NCBI GenBank assembly: GCA_027487775.1
Contig: JAIYCY010000013.1
Location: 1-64,000, forward strand
DNA length: 64,000 bases
Source: Planctomycetaceae bacterium
GTDB taxonomy: Bacteria; Planctomycetota; Phycisphaerae; Tepidisphaerales; Tepidisphaeraceae
Direction of reading: 5' to 3'
Shown: piece by piece, positions 1 through 9,314 of the stretch
Layout: each line of letters starts with the position of its first letter
Position numbering within the stretch: position 1 is the stretch's first letter
Notes under the pieces: generated by a model
Database searches by the model: none
What the model saw: the letters and a program-made list of their open reading frames with translations, nothing else
What the model was told of the DNA's origin: nothing
Translations under genes and position numbers: made by a program

Positions 1-2996
1 GTGTTGGTGAGCGTGAAGTCGCTGGTTGCCACGCTGGCCGCGACGTCTTCGGAGAAGACGAGCGTGACGTTCTGACGGCTGACCGACAGGAAGTTGAACG
101 CGCTGCTGTCCAGCGTCGGCGCGGTGGTGTCGCCGGCGACATCGAAGTTGGCAGCGCCGGGGGTGATGGCTCCGCCAACGGGCATGTTGGAGCTGACGTT
201 GGTGCCGTAAACGAGGTCTGTGTTGACCGCCCCTGAGAGGTATGCCCCGTACGCCCATGCCGACGCGGAGAGCGGAGAGGTATTGCTCAGGGCGCGTGTG
301 AGTGCGTGGGGCGTTCCGAGCGGAAGCACAGCCAGAGCCGCGCCGTAGGCTCGGTCGGTGGCACTTGTGCCTGTCGTGATATAGCCCACACCGTCGAGGA
401 GCGTCGAACCTGCGAGCAGGTTGTCGATCGTGCCGTCGTTGTTGGTGTCGATGTCGTTGGCAGCGGCGGTGCCGGCGACGGGTGCTGCGTCTGGGTTGTA
501 GATGAGCAGGAACGAGTTTGAGCCGTTTTCGAGGAGCCCGGTGGAGTTGGTGAGGCGGGTGTCGTCGATGACGTTGGTACCGGGACCGAAGGTGAGCGTT
601 GAGGCCGGGCTCTTGATGACGAGCAGGCCGTTGGAACCGATGGTTGCCCCGCCGAGGCTGAAGACGGCATCGATGAGACCTGCTGTGGTGCCTTCGCCTT
701 CGATGCTGAGGACATAGACACCGAGGAGCGAAGCGTTGGGGGTTCCGCGGATTTCGATGTATTCGTTGGGGCCGTCGTTTCCGCCGGGGTTGACGTTGAT
801 TTCGTTGAGCACCACGCCGGTGGGCGCGACGAGGTCGCTTTGGCGGATGCCGATGAAGCCGGTTTCAGAGAAGTTTCCGCCGGGCAGTTGGGTTGCACCT
901 TGCGGGTCGGAGATTCGGATGCCGATGCGTTCGAGCGCTTCGGCGAGACTATCGTCGGTGACCGGGACGCTGACGGTGGCGAGGGCCTGACCGGCGGCGA
1001 AGTTGACGATTTGATCGACGGGGGTGTAGTCGACGCTGGGGGTAGCGCTGTTGGCGAGTGCTTCGTCGAAGGTTTCGAAGCGGATGGACGCGCTGCTGGA
1101 GAGATCGCCTGAGCGACCGATGGTGACGACGACGCTGCCGACGTTTTCATTCACGGTGAGGTCGAAGCGACGCAGAGCGAAAAAGCCGGGGTTGACGGCT
1201 GGGGTTGCGGGGCTATTCGCGAGGCCCGGCGTGAGGATGCCGCCTGCTGGGAAGTTGGCGCTGGCGTTGACGGGGTTGTATTCGACGCTGTCGGCGTTGG
1301 CGGTGCTGACCGGATCGGGGTCGATGAGATCGGCACCGAACCAAGCGGTGGCGCTGTTTGCGGTGGTGTTGCTGGGCAGGCGTGAGATGGCATCTGCGGC
1401 GCCGGATCCGATGGCCAGCTCGGGACCGTAGATGGTTCCGGCGGATGCTGCGCCGAAGTTGGTTTCACGAACGCCGACGGAGTCGAGAACGGTCCAGCCC
1501 GAGGGGAGTTCGAGCGAGCCGTCGTCGTTGGTATCGTAATCAAAGCTGCCTGCGGGCGGGGTGAGGCTGAAGACGAGCAGATAAGTTTGCGAGCCGTTCT
1601 GGATCGCGCCCGTACCGGAATCGAAGGCGCTGTTGGCGATGTAAGAGCTGCCCGGCGAGGCGACGTTCCATGGATTGCCGGTCGCGCCGAGGACGGCGAG
1701 TCCGTTGGAGCCGAGGCTGCCGGAAAGCGGAGCGACGAGCGTCGAAGCACCGACGGCGGTTCCGTCGCCTTCGATGACGAGGAAGTAGAGGTTGTCGAGG
1801 CTCTGTCCGGATGCGCCGCGGACTTCGACGTATTCGCGGGGTGTATCCAGATTGTCGGCGGGGTTTGCGGCGATTTCGTTGAGCACGATGCCGGTCGGTG
1901 CGGTGGCGTCGTTGTCTGCGATCGAGATGCTGGCGGTTCCGAATCCGCCGATGGATGCGCCTCCGCTGACGCTATTGAGGACGACGGTGAAGTTTTCGAG
2001 TCCTTCGCCGATGGCGTCATCGAGGATATTGAGGGTGATGGTGCCGGTGGTTTGTCCATCGACAAAGCTGAGGATGCCGTTGCTGACGGCGGTGAAGTCG
2101 CTGCCTCCGACGGCGGAACCGTTGACGGTGCTGTAGTTGACGTTGATCGCGCCGTTGGAACCGGCCGATCGGACGACGGTCAGATCGACGGTGCCGGCTG
2201 TTTCGTTGATGTTGTAGCTGGTCGGATTGAAGTTAAAGACACCTGGCCCAGCCGCAGTAGCGGCGGTGATGCTGATATCGTCCACGCCGATCCATTCATC
2301 GGAGCCCACGGCATCGGTGGTCATGATACGAAGCTGAAGTTGGGCCACGCCGACGGCATTTGGAGGAAGCACGGCCGAGACGTTGGTGATCTGAGTTGCC
2401 GCGCCCGGTCCTGTCGACGCGTCAGCGACGAAGGCCTCGGGAACGTTCGTCCAGTTGCCGGTGGTCCCCACGCGATAATGCAGCGCGACCGGCTGAACCG
2501 AGTTGTCACCGCTGCCATCGATATCTCTCAGGACATAGCTCACGTTGATAAGCTGGCCGGCGGTGACTCCTGATGTATTCAAGTGAATTTGCAGGTGCGG
2601 TGCGCGGGCCGTGCCCGAGCCTTGGAAGCCAACCACCGGATTGGCGATTTCAAATTCACCAACTCCGCCACTGATCGAAGTGGTGTTCGCCTGATTCGCA
2701 ATGATGTTGACTTGCGGCGTAGCAGGATTGCCGAGGACGGTTTGCGGGTTGACAGCGGTCGCGCCTGTCATGCCGTCACCGCGATAGCCGATGATGGACG
2801 GCACGAGGTCCCAGGCAGCGGGATCGGTGACGTTCGTGGTTGAGAGGCGCGATGTGTCAGTCCAGTTCTCGGAGAATGGATTGGAGGATGCAAGGGGAAA
2901 GTAGGTTGCATCGAGCATGCGACGCGATTCGAGAGAATCGACAGCAGCACGGAACGCCCGACGGGCTTGACGACGAAGAACTTGACGCTTGGACAT
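1..2996 (-). CDS. Large Calx-beta surface protein, C-terminus beyond window
   Basis: Reading leftward from the ATG at 2996 the frame stays open to the window edge, giving about 998 residues without a stop. The N-terminus is Arg-rich and carries LESRRML at residues 22-28, the planctomycete form of an export-associated motif. Approximate order after that: a jelly-roll-like segment to residue 250, a Calx-beta repeat at 252-353, a lamin-tail-like segment (VLNEIAANP, EYVEVRG) at 370-530, a second Calx-beta repeat at 610-715, a second lamin-tail-like segment (VLNEINVNP, EYIEIRG) at 720-925, and the beginning of a bacterial Ig-like unit (LVFSEDVAAS) at the edge. AAGGAG at 3005-3010 lies 8 nt before this ATG; an in-frame ATG at 3002 is too close to it. 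The protein is probably exported and adhesive or matrix-associated. No catalytic domain is visible. The missing C-terminus may hold a dockerin or another anchor. Confidence 0.85.
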   Translation of the reverse strand, partial: MSKRQVLRRQARRAFRAAVDSLESRRMLDATYFPLASSNPFSENWTDTSRLSTTNVTDPAAWDLVPSIIGYRGDGMTGATAVNPQTVLGNPATPQVNIIANQANTTSISGGVGEFEIANPVVGFQGSGTARAPHLQIHLNTSGVTAGQLINVSYVLRDIDGSGDNSVQPVALHYRVGTTGNWTNVPEAFVADASTGPGAATQITNVSAVLPPNAVGVAQLQLRIMTTDAVGSDEWIGVDDISITAATAAGPGVFNFNPTSYNINETAGTVDLTVVRSAGSNGAINVNYSTVNGSAVGGSDFTAVSNGILSFVDGQTTGTITLNILDDAIGEGLENFTVVLNSVSGGASIGGFGTASISIADNDATAPTGIVLNEIAANPADNLDTPREYVEVRGASGQSLDNLYFLVIEGDGTAVGASTLVAPLSGSLGSNGLAVLGATGNPWNVASPGSSYIANSAFDSGTGAIQNGSQTYLLVFSLTPPAGSFDYDTNDDGSLELPSGWTVLDSVGVRETNFGAASAGTIYGPELAIGSGAADAISRLPSNTTANSATAWFGADLIDPDPVSTANADSVEYNPVNASANFPAGGILTPGLANSPATPAVNPGFFALRRFDLTVNENVGSVVVTIGRSGDLSSSASIRFETFDEALANSATPSVDYTPVDQIVNFAAGQALATVSVPVTDDSLAEALERIGIRISDPQGATQLPGGNFSETGFIGIRQSDLVAPTGVVLNEINVNPGGNDGPNEYIEIRGTPNASLLGVYVLSIEGEGTTAGLIDAVFSLGGATIGSNGLLVIKSPASTLTFGPGTNVIDDTRLTNSTGLLENGSNSFLLIYNPDAAPVAGTAAANDIDTNNDGTIDNLLAGSTLLDGVGYITTGTSATDRAYGAALAVLPLGTPHALTRALSNTSPLSASAWAYGAYLSGAVNTDLVYGTNVSSNMPVGGAITPGAANFDVAGDTTAPTLDSSAFNFLSVSRQNVTLVFSEDVAASVATSDFTLTN

Positions 2997-3311
2997 CTGC
3001 ATTTCTCCTTGGAAACAGGACTCGACACAACCCCAACACGCTCCGACCTCGTGGGTCCGATTGACGGCCCTTGAGGCTCCCTGAGTCATCCAACTCAAGG
3101 TCCGACATAGTACCCGCCCGGAGGGCGCGTCGGCAACGCTAACCTTCGACTGTCAAGATTTCGTCAAGACCCGACCAAACACCGCACGTTTTGAAACCTG
3201 AGCCTTGCCGTATCGCTCGTGCCGTGCCCGGAGCCGTCTGTCACCAGGCGGGATTTTGCTTGAAATCCAAGCATCTCTTGTATTTAGATCTGGCAACGAC
3301 TTCACCAGACC
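2997..3311. other. Divergent intergenic region
   Basis: This gap separates the leftward surface-protein gene from the rightward comEC. The only clear element is the ribosome binding site AAGGAG (3005-3010) of the leftward gene. A weak TTGAAA / TATTTA pair lies about 30-60 bases before comEC, but the 15-base spacing is short and I do not call it a promoter. No gene is seen. Confidence 0.5.
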
Positions 3312-5840
3312 ATGCCTGACCGCTCATCCAATCCGTGGCAAAAGCTCGCGGGCATGCCGTTGATTGTCGCCGCCCTTTCGATGTGGATTGCGGTGATGCT
3401 CGCGCGGAATCTTCCGGTTATGCCGGGGGTTTGGCTGGTCCTTGCTTGTGTGTTTGCCTTCGTTCTATTCCGATCGAGGGATCAATCGACCTTTCAGTCG
3501 TTGCTGGGTTGGGCTTCGTTGCTCGTGGCATCCTTTGCGATCGGCGCGAGTATTTCGCATGCGTCGCTCTTTCGATACTCGGTGGATTCGATATCGCATT
3601 ATGTCGCGGACGATCCGAAGCTGGCGCAGCTTCGGCTGCACATCATCGAGGAGCCGCGACTTCGCGACGCGACGTTTGGTCTTCGCAATCCTGTTCCGCC
3701 GCGTTTGTCGACATTCGCACGCGCGACGCACGTGCTGACCACCTCGGGATGGAAGCCGGTGCAAGGCGACGTGCTGGTGCAGATCGCGCAAGTCCATCCA
3801 AAGCTCGCTTCAGGCCAGCGCGTGCAGGCGATCGGCATGCTTGATCGCCCAGCCGAAGCTGCGAATCCGGGTCAGTTCGATTTCTCTGAGTACTACCGCA
3901 TGCAGCGCGTGCTGGTGAGTTTCAATATTCGCCGCGCCAGCAACATCAGGATTCTTGAAGATCCCGGCCCGAGCTGGCTTTCTGATTGGCGTGAGTCGGC
4001 TCGGCATCTTTTGGCTGCGGGTTTTGATTCGCGTGACGCGCTCGATCTGTCGCTGATTCGTGCCCTGGTGTTGGGTGATTACGATCCCCAATTGCGCGAC
4101 GTTCGTGATCAGTTCCGCGCGACCGGCACGGGGCATCATCTGGCGATCAGCGGCATGCACGTCGCCGTCGTTGGGGGATGCGTGTTCGTCCTGCTGAGGC
4201 TTTTGGGCATGGGGCCGCGTGTGACGTGGATCACCTCGTCGTTCGTGGTGGTCATATATGGCATCACTGCCATGCCGAGTCCGCCGGTTTGGCGTAGCGT
4301 TCTGCTGTTTATCTTTGCCACCGGCGCGTTTTCGCTTCGCCGGAGCACGCCCGCGTTGCAGCTCCTCGCCGTCAGTGTTGCGGCGATGCTGCTGTGGCAT
4401 CCGCTCGACGCGTTCAACGCTGGATTTCAGCTTAGCTTTGGCACTGTGCTGGGCATGATTCTGCTCACGCGTCCGGTGCACGCGTGGATGACGCGCACGC
4501 GAATTCCGCGTCCGATGGCCGAGCTTGAAGCACTGCCCGCGCCGCAGCGTATCGGCAGAAAGCTCGACGACGGCCTCATCAAGTTGCTCGCCGCCGGCTT
4601 TGTTGCATGGTTGGTCTCGATGCCACTGGTCGCGCTCCACTTTGATCAACTGAATCCCTGGCAAGTGCCCGCCAGCATCATCCTCGGTCCGATCGTCACG
4701 CTCACGCTGATCCTGGGTGTCTCCAAAATCCTCGTCACATTCGCCTTGCCCTTCATGGCTCCGAGTGTTGCAGATGCGGCGGCATATTCGTCCTCGCTCA
4801 TGCGCTGGACCGTCGACCAACTCGCCAAACTCCCCGCCAGCGACGTTCCATTGCCAGCCCCGCCGCTCTGGCTCGCTTGTGCGTGTTGGGTCGCCATCGC
4901 GATCGCGGCCTTTCCATTTCGATTCTCCGGGCTTCGGGTCATGGGGATCATTCTGGTCTTCATCACCTACGGCATGATGCTCGTGGGGCCTTACACCCAT
5001 CTTTCCCAATCTGCCTCGCGCGCCAGCGAACAACTCGGACTCCCGGACAACGATCTCCGAGTCACGATGCTTCATGTCGGCGCGGGACAAGCCGTCCTTG
5101 CAGAATTGCCCGGCAGTCGTCATGCGATGTTCGACGTCGGCACCACCTCGATGACCGACCTCTGGTCACAACTGCTACAGCCCTTCCTCCGCTCACGCGG
5201 CGTCACCTCGATCGATCGACTCTTCATCAGCCACGCCAACACCGATCACTACAGCAGCGCCCACGAACTCGCATCTGCATACAGCATTCGCGAAATCCTT
5301 GTCGCGCCCGGCTTCACGCATCACGCATCTCAGATCGACGCCGGCGAACAACTCCTGCGAACGCTCGACACACTCAACCTGCCTCCGCGTGTGCTCCATG
5401 CGGGCGATCGCGTTCCGCTTGCGCGCGACACCTTCGTCGAATCACTCTGGCCTCCACGCGATCATGAGTTTTCAGCCAATGATGCCAGCAGTGTCGTTCG
5501 TCTCACGCATGCCGGGCGATCCATTCTTTTCACCGGCGACATCCAACTCAGTGCGATCCGCGCGCTGCTGGACTCCGGCATTGATCTACGTGCTGACATC
5601 CTGATTGCCCCACACCACGGATCCGCCGAAGACGTGACCGCCGAGTTCCTCGCGCGCGTCGATCCTTCCTACATCCTCGCAAGCTCTGACCGCAGTCCCT
5701 CGTCCAAACAAATCCGCTTCGACCGACTCGCCGGCAACACGCCTCTGTTTCGGACCAACCGTGTTGGCGCGATCATCATCACCATCGATGCATCGGGCCA
5801 GATCGAGCAGGAAACGCATCTCGGAAACGATCTCGAATGA
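3312..5840 (+). CDS. comEC: ComEC/Rec2-family DNA uptake channel protein
   Basis: The 842-residue protein has the full ComEC layout: N-terminal membrane segments, a DUF4131-like region, a Competence domain with the signature HLAISGMHVAV near residue 277 and many membrane helices, then a C-terminal metallo-beta-lactamase-like domain from about residue 590. In natural transformation ComEC passes single-stranded DNA across the inner membrane, and the lactamase-like domain is proposed to be a nuclease. The usual metal motif HxDxDH is HANTDH here (from about residue 641), so one Asp is replaced by Asn. The later GD (LFTGDIQ) and APHHGS motifs are intact. No ribosome binding site is evident before the ATG. 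No other competence gene is adjacent. Confidence 0.93.
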   Translation: MPDRSSNPWQKLAGMPLIVAALSMWIAVMLARNLPVMPGVWLVLACVFAFVLFRSRDQSTFQSLLGWASLLVASFAIGASISHASLFRYSVDSISHYVADDPKLAQLRLHIIEEPRLRDATFGLRNPVPPRLSTFARATHVLTTSGWKPVQGDVLVQIAQVHPKLASGQRVQAIGMLDRPAEAANPGQFDFSEYYRMQRVLVSFNIRRASNIRILEDPGPSWLSDWRESARHLLAAGFDSRDALDLSLIRALVLGDYDPQLRDVRDQFRATGTGHHLAISGMHVAVVGGCVFVLLRLLGMGPRVTWITSSFVVVIYGITAMPSPPVWRSVLLFIFATGAFSLRRSTPALQLLAVSVAAMLLWHPLDAFNAGFQLSFGTVLGMILLTRPVHAWMTRTRIPRPMAELEALPAPQRIGRKLDDGLIKLLAAGFVAWLVSMPLVALHFDQLNPWQVPASIILGPIVTLTLILGVSKILVTFALPFMAPSVADAAAYSSSLMRWTVDQLAKLPASDVPLPAPPLWLACACWVAIAIAAFPFRFSGLRVMGIILVFITYGMMLVGPYTHLSQSASRASEQLGLPDNDLRVTMLHVGAGQAVLAELPGSRHAMFDVGTTSMTDLWSQLLQPFLRSRGVTSIDRLFISHANTDHYSSAHELASAYSIREILVAPGFTHHASQIDAGEQLLRTLDTLNLPPRVLHAGDRVPLARDTFVESLWPPRDHEFSANDASSVVRLTHAGRSILFTGDIQLSAIRALLDSGIDLRADILIAPHHGSAEDVTAEFLARVDPSYILASSDRSPSSKQIRFDRLAGNTPLFRTNRVGAIIITIDASGQIEQETHLGNDLE

Positions 5841-5923
5841 TGCTCATCTGAATGCGTTTCGACGAGGCGTGCCTCGACGGCGCGTGTTTCACCTCAAGCC
5901 TGTCGCCGACCCGGGCTGATCGA

Positions 5924-6931
5924 TCAGACTTCTCCTTCGCTTGCTGAGGCCGGCAGGCGAGAGCGAAGTTCGTCGAGTTGACTTTCGAGATCGCGCATGC
6001 GCTTCATGAGTTCCGGAAGCTGGAACATCCCTGCATAAACCCGCCGGGCATCGCGAATCGGAACCGCGGGCGATCCCAGCACGTCGGTGCCGTCAGGTAC
6101 ATCGTCCATCACGCCCGACTGTGCGCCGATCTTCACCTTCGACCCGATTTTCAAATGCCCCGCCACTCCCACCTGCCCGCCAAACGTCACCCAATCGCCG
6201 ACGATCGTCGAACCGGCGATCCCCACCTGACTCACGAGCAATCCGTGATGTCCGATTTTAGTGCCATGCCCGATGCCGATCAGATCTGCAAACTTGGTTC
6301 CGCGTCCGATGAAGGTCGATCCCAGCGTCGCACGCTCGATGGCACAACAACTGCCGATCTCCACGTCGTCTTCGATCACCACATTTCCCGCCTGCGGAAT
6401 CTTGTGATGCTCGCCGTTGTGGGTGGCATATCCGAATCCATCCTGACCGATCACCGCGTTGGCGTGGATGGTCACGCGATCGCCCACGACGCAATCATCG
6501 TAGACGCACGCACCCGGATAGAGCACGCATCCGCTTCCGATCCGGGCCCGCGGGCCGACAAAGGCGAACGGGTAGATCGTCGTGTTCGCACCCACGCTGG
6601 CCGACGGATCGACGTAGGCCATCGGATGCACGCCGACAAACGGATGTTTTCGATGTCCCACCAGTACGACGACGGCCTTGCAGAACGTGTAATACGGATC
6701 ATTCGAGGTGAGCAGGTTCAGCTTGGGGTTTTCGGGTGGAGTTTGAGCCCCCTCGGCCACACAGACGACTGCCGCCTTTGTTCGACCGAGTCGGTCGGCG
6801 TATTTCGGATTTGCAAGAAATGACACGTCCGTCGGCCCGGCTTCATCGAGTGTCGCCACCCCGCGCACCTCGACCTCGCCGTCGCCTACGAACTTTGCCC
6901 CAACCTTTGATGCCAGATCAGACAGTTTCAT
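5924..6931 (-). CDS. lpxD: UDP-3-O-acylglucosamine N-acyltransferase LpxD
   Basis: LpxD catalyses the third step of lipid A synthesis: N-acylation of UDP-3-O-acylglucosamine from acyl-ACP. The protein has an N-terminal LpxD uridine-binding domain (residues 1-100), then hexapeptide repeats forming a left-handed beta-helix, with the catalytic His in the NGEHHK region, and a C-terminal helix (residues 300-335). I start it at the ATG at 6931 (MKLSDLA), the family's usual N-terminus; an upstream TTG at 6949 is in frame. The gene is divergent from the ATPase at 6992, with only 60 bp between them. Its presence implies a lipid A-type outer membrane. Confidence 0.95.
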   Translation of the reverse strand: MKLSDLASKVGAKFVGDGEVEVRGVATLDEAGPTDVSFLANPKYADRLGRTKAAVVCVAEGAQTPPENPKLNLLTSNDPYYTFCKAVVVLVGHRKHPFVGVHPMAYVDPSASVGANTTIYPFAFVGPRARIGSGCVLYPGACVYDDCVVGDRVTIHANAVIGQDGFGYATHNGEHHKIPQAGNVVIEDDVEIGSCCAIERATLGSTFIGRGTKFADLIGIGHGTKIGHHGLLVSQVGIAGSTIVGDWVTFGGQVGVAGHLKIGSKVKIGAQSGVMDDVPDGTDVLGSPAVPIRDARRVYAGMFQLPELMKRMRDLESQLDELRSRLPASASEGEV

Positions 6932-6991
6932 TCCACAAGCATATACCAATTCCTCTCGGAAATTCGATCACTTCACGCTACCATCTGCGGC

Positions 6992-7789
6992 ATGTCCACT
7001 GCCGTCGAATCCAGCAACTCCTCGACCGAAGCCATTTCGGAAGTCACCGTCCGCACCATCGACGTCAAGCGGGTCTACAAGATGGGTGACACCGAGGTCC
7101 ACGCCCTCAAGGGAATCTCCATTTCCATCGATCGGGGCGAATACATCTCCATCATGGGTCCGTCCGGCTCTGGAAAGAGCACGTTCTTTAATATGATTGG
7201 CGGGCTCGACAAGCCATCAGAAGGAAAAGTTTATATTGATGAAGTCGACATCGCGCAACTCGATTCTTATGAACTCGCATGGATGCGCTGTCACAAGATC
7301 GGATACATCTTTCAGACGTTCAATCTCATTCCCGTCATGACGGCGATGGAAAACGTGATGATGCCGATGATCTTCGCAGGCCTGAACACCGCCGACGCCC
7401 AGGAGAAGGCCGCCGATATTCTCAAGCGCGTCGAGCTCGGTCATCGCATGTTCAACCGACCGAGCGAAATGTCCGGCGGTCAGCAGCAACGCGTCGCCAT
7501 CGCGCGTGCCTTCGCCAACGATCCCACCATCATCCTCGCCGACGAACCGACCGGAAACCTCGACCTCAACACCGGCAAACTCATCATCGAATTGCTCAGG
7601 CAGCTCAACAAGGAAAAGGGCTGCACCATCATCAGCGCGACGCACGACCACAAAATGCTCGCGGTCAGCGACCGCATCCTTTGGTTCACCGACGGCCTGC
7701 TCACCAAGGTCAGCGACCGCTCCGAACTCCAGATCGAAACCGGCACCATCAAAGGCCCCGGCTGGGACGATGGCAAAACATTGCGATGA
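6992..7789 (+). CDS. ABC transporter ATPase, LolD/MacB-like
   Basis: The 265-residue protein has a Walker A motif (GPSGSGKST), Q-loop, ABC signature (SGGQQQRVAIARA), Walker B followed by the typical DEPTGNLD, and a switch His (SATHDHKM). The sequence is closest in style to LolD, MacB or FtsE ATPases, which drive lipoprotein release or efflux at the inner membrane. About 25 residues precede the core and 30 follow it. The permease expected next to such a gene is not adjacent: the next gene, fabG, is on the opposite strand. The substrate therefore cannot be read from context. Confidence 0.9.
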   Translation: MSTAVESSNSSTEAISEVTVRTIDVKRVYKMGDTEVHALKGISISIDRGEYISIMGPSGSGKSTFFNMIGGLDKPSEGKVYIDEVDIAQLDSYELAWMRCHKIGYIFQTFNLIPVMTAMENVMMPMIFAGLNTADAQEKAADILKRVELGHRMFNRPSEMSGGQQQRVAIARAFANDPTIILADEPTGNLDLNTGKLIIELLRQLNKEKGCTIISATHDHKMLAVSDRILWFTDGLLTKVSDRSELQIETGTIKGPGWDDGKTLR

Positions 7790-7831
7790 CCCGCAAATCA
7801 CACCGAGATTCAATTACAGTGCATATTCTTT

Positions 7832-7859
7832 GCGAATCACTGCACGCGAATCACTCCAC
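7832..7859. repeat. Two 14-bp tandem units
   Basis: The unit GCGAATCACTGCAC (7832-7845) is followed directly by GCGAATCACTCCAC (7846-7859), which differs at one base. It lies just downstream of the ATPase gene. Confidence 0.9.
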
Positions 7860-7982
7860 GCAAGGCTGAAGCAGTGCACAACCATACACTCAGCTCATAA
7901 CTCAAAAAATATATAGATTGACCCAAGATTTACATGACAGCAATGGGTCGCCATTCTTTGCTTTTGAATGAATGACCCAGTT

Positions 7983-8020
7983 GCATCATGAATGCAATAC
8001 AGCATCATGAATGCAATACA
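7983..8020. repeat. Two perfect 19-bp tandem units with internal dyad
   Basis: Positions 7983-8001 and 8002-8020 are identical. Each unit includes GCAT...ATGC, and the first copy extends to the perfect dyad TTGCAT/ATGCAA (7981-7986 with 7992-7997). An operator role is possible, but nothing else supports one. Confidence 0.9.
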
Positions 8021-8084
8021 GAATAGAGAAGTCGATTCAATGAAATCAATCAGCGGCAGGCTCTAGGGTGGTGACACGGGCATC

Positions 8085-8148
8085 GAATCACATCACTATG
8101 AAGTCACCTCACCATGGAATCACATCACTATAGAGTCACATCACCATA
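8085..8148. repeat. Four 16-bp tandem units overlapping the fabG 3' end
   Basis: Units at 8085-8100, 8101-8116, 8117-8132 and 8133-8148 follow the pattern gAaTCACaTCAcTATg. Units 1 and 3, and units 2 and 4, are most alike, so a 32-bp pair was probably duplicated. The fourth unit contains the fabG stop codon and its last codons. Confidence 0.88.
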
Positions 8149-8873
8149 CCGCCGTCGACGACGACGACCTGGCCGGTGATGTAGCTTGCGCCTTCCGAGG
8201 CGAGGAACGCGACGACCGCTGCGATTTCGTCCGGGTTGCCCATTCTTTTCAGCGGGATGAGTGGCAAGACTTTTTCTTTGACCTGTGGCGGAAGTACGTC
8301 CGTCATGTCTGTTGAGATGAATCCCGGTGCGACCAGGTTCACAGTCACACCCTTGCCCGCCAGTTCCTTGGCGACGGTCTTGGTCAATCCGATCAGGCCC
8401 GCCTTGCTGGCCGAGTAATTCGCCTGCCCTGCGTTCCCGGTCACGCCCGAGACGCTTCCGATGTTAATGATTCGGCCGGTTTTCGATCGCATGATTGATC
8501 GGGCACCGGCGCGCATGGCGACGAAGGCACTCTTGAGGTTGGTGTTGATCACATCATCGAAGTCGGCGTCCTCCATGCGAAGAAACAGGCCGTCACGCGT
8601 GATGCCGGCGTTGTTGACCAGCACGTCGAGTCGCCCGTGTTTGTCTGCGATCGATTCGATCAGACCTGCAAGCGCCTTGCCGTCGGCGATATCCACAGTC
8701 GCAAACTCCGCCGACCCACCCGCCGCCGCGATCGCTTCGACCACGCCCGCCAATTTGTCCGCCGACCGCGCGACCGCCACCACATGCACGCCCGCCTTCG
8801 CCAAATGCTTCGCGATCGCCTCGCCAATCCCACGACTCGCACCCGTCACAATCGCAACTCGCTTCTCGGTCAT
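8136..8873 (-). CDS. fabG: 3-oxoacyl-ACP reductase FabG
   Basis: FabG is the NADPH-dependent beta-ketoacyl-ACP reductase of fatty acid elongation. The 245-residue short-chain dehydrogenase has the cofactor motif TGASRGIGEAIA near the N-terminus, the NNAG motif, and a catalytic Ser-Tyr-Lys set (GSVSG, then YSASKAGL), followed by the FabG-like PGFISTDMT. AAGGG lies 9 nt before the ATG at 8873. The gene stands alone rather than in a fab operon. Its last codons and stop lie inside a 16-bp tandem repeat, so the C-terminus may have been set by that duplication. Confidence 0.94.
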   Translation of the reverse strand: MTEKRVAIVTGASRGIGEAIAKHLAKAGVHVVAVARSADKLAGVVEAIAAAGGSAEFATVDIADGKALAGLIESIADKHGRLDVLVNNAGITRDGLFLRMEDADFDDVINTNLKSAFVAMRAGARSIMRSKTGRIINIGSVSGVTGNAGQANYSASKAGLIGLTKTVAKELAGKGVTVNLVAPGFISTDMTDVLPPQVKEKVLPLIPLKRMGNPDEIAAVVAFLASEGASYITGQVVVVDGGMVM

Positions 8874-9025
8874 CTCAAAATCCCTTCAAATCGCCAAAAT
8901 CCCAAACATCCGCGAACAGACTCCCAAACCTTCCTTAAGTTCACCGAATCTGCACGCCCCCGAAACCGATCAAGAACCACACCCCCAATCCGACGTCGGC
9001 GACTCTCCACGCGATCCATAACGCT

Positions 9026-9063
9026 GTCAAATCAACCCACACCAGTCAAATCAACCCACACCA
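9026..9063. repeat. Two perfect 19-bp tandem units
   Basis: GTCAAATCAACCCACACCA occurs at 9026-9044 and again, without change, at 9045-9063. Confidence 0.92.
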
Positions 9064-9208
9064 ACCGCCCCAACTCATCCGACCGCCCGCCGCTTGAACT
9101 TCCGCCTGTCGATAACACCTTCAGAATTCGATTCCGATAACCTGGATCGAATATTCTGCCTGCAACGTTTGCGACATCTGTAGGGCAGACCTGCTGGTCG
9201 AATGTCTG

Positions 9209-9276
9209 GCGATCGTCCCGAGCGGGCGATTGTCCCGAGCGGGTGATCGTCCCGAGCGGGCGATCGTCCCGAACGG
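9209..9276. repeat. Four 17-bp tandem units
   Basis: GCGATCGTCCCGAGCGG recurs at 9209-9225, 9226-9242, 9243-9259 and 9260-9276 with zero to one change per copy. Each unit holds a small CCCG/CGGG dyad. The last copy is followed by GCGTTTTT and thus looks like a weak terminator. There are no spacers, so it is not a CRISPR array. Confidence 0.93.
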
Positions 9277-9314
9277 GCGTTTTTCCCTTCCGAACAAGTT
9301 CCTTTCCCTCCTGA

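Larger units (their letters stand above)
7790..8135. other. Gene-free convergent region packed with short tandem repeats
   Basis: This 346-bp region between the ends of the ATPase gene and fabG is more AT-rich than its surroundings. It contains three independent tandem duplications (listed separately) and an imperfect hairpin with a 6-bp outer stem (7944-7949 with 7974-7979) and a 4-bp inner stem (7953-7956 with 7966-7969). The hairpin could serve as a shared transcription end for the two convergent genes, but it lacks a clean T-run. No gene is seen. Confidence 0.6.

Noticed and set aside
3810..5123. Leftward 437-codon open frame inside comEC
   Set aside because: It is fully antisense to intact ComEC motifs; composition is Arg/His/Gln-rich with no domain.
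9209..9276. Short regularly repeated units that could suggest a CRISPR array
   Set aside because: The 17-bp units are directly adjacent with no spacers, and no cas gene is nearby.
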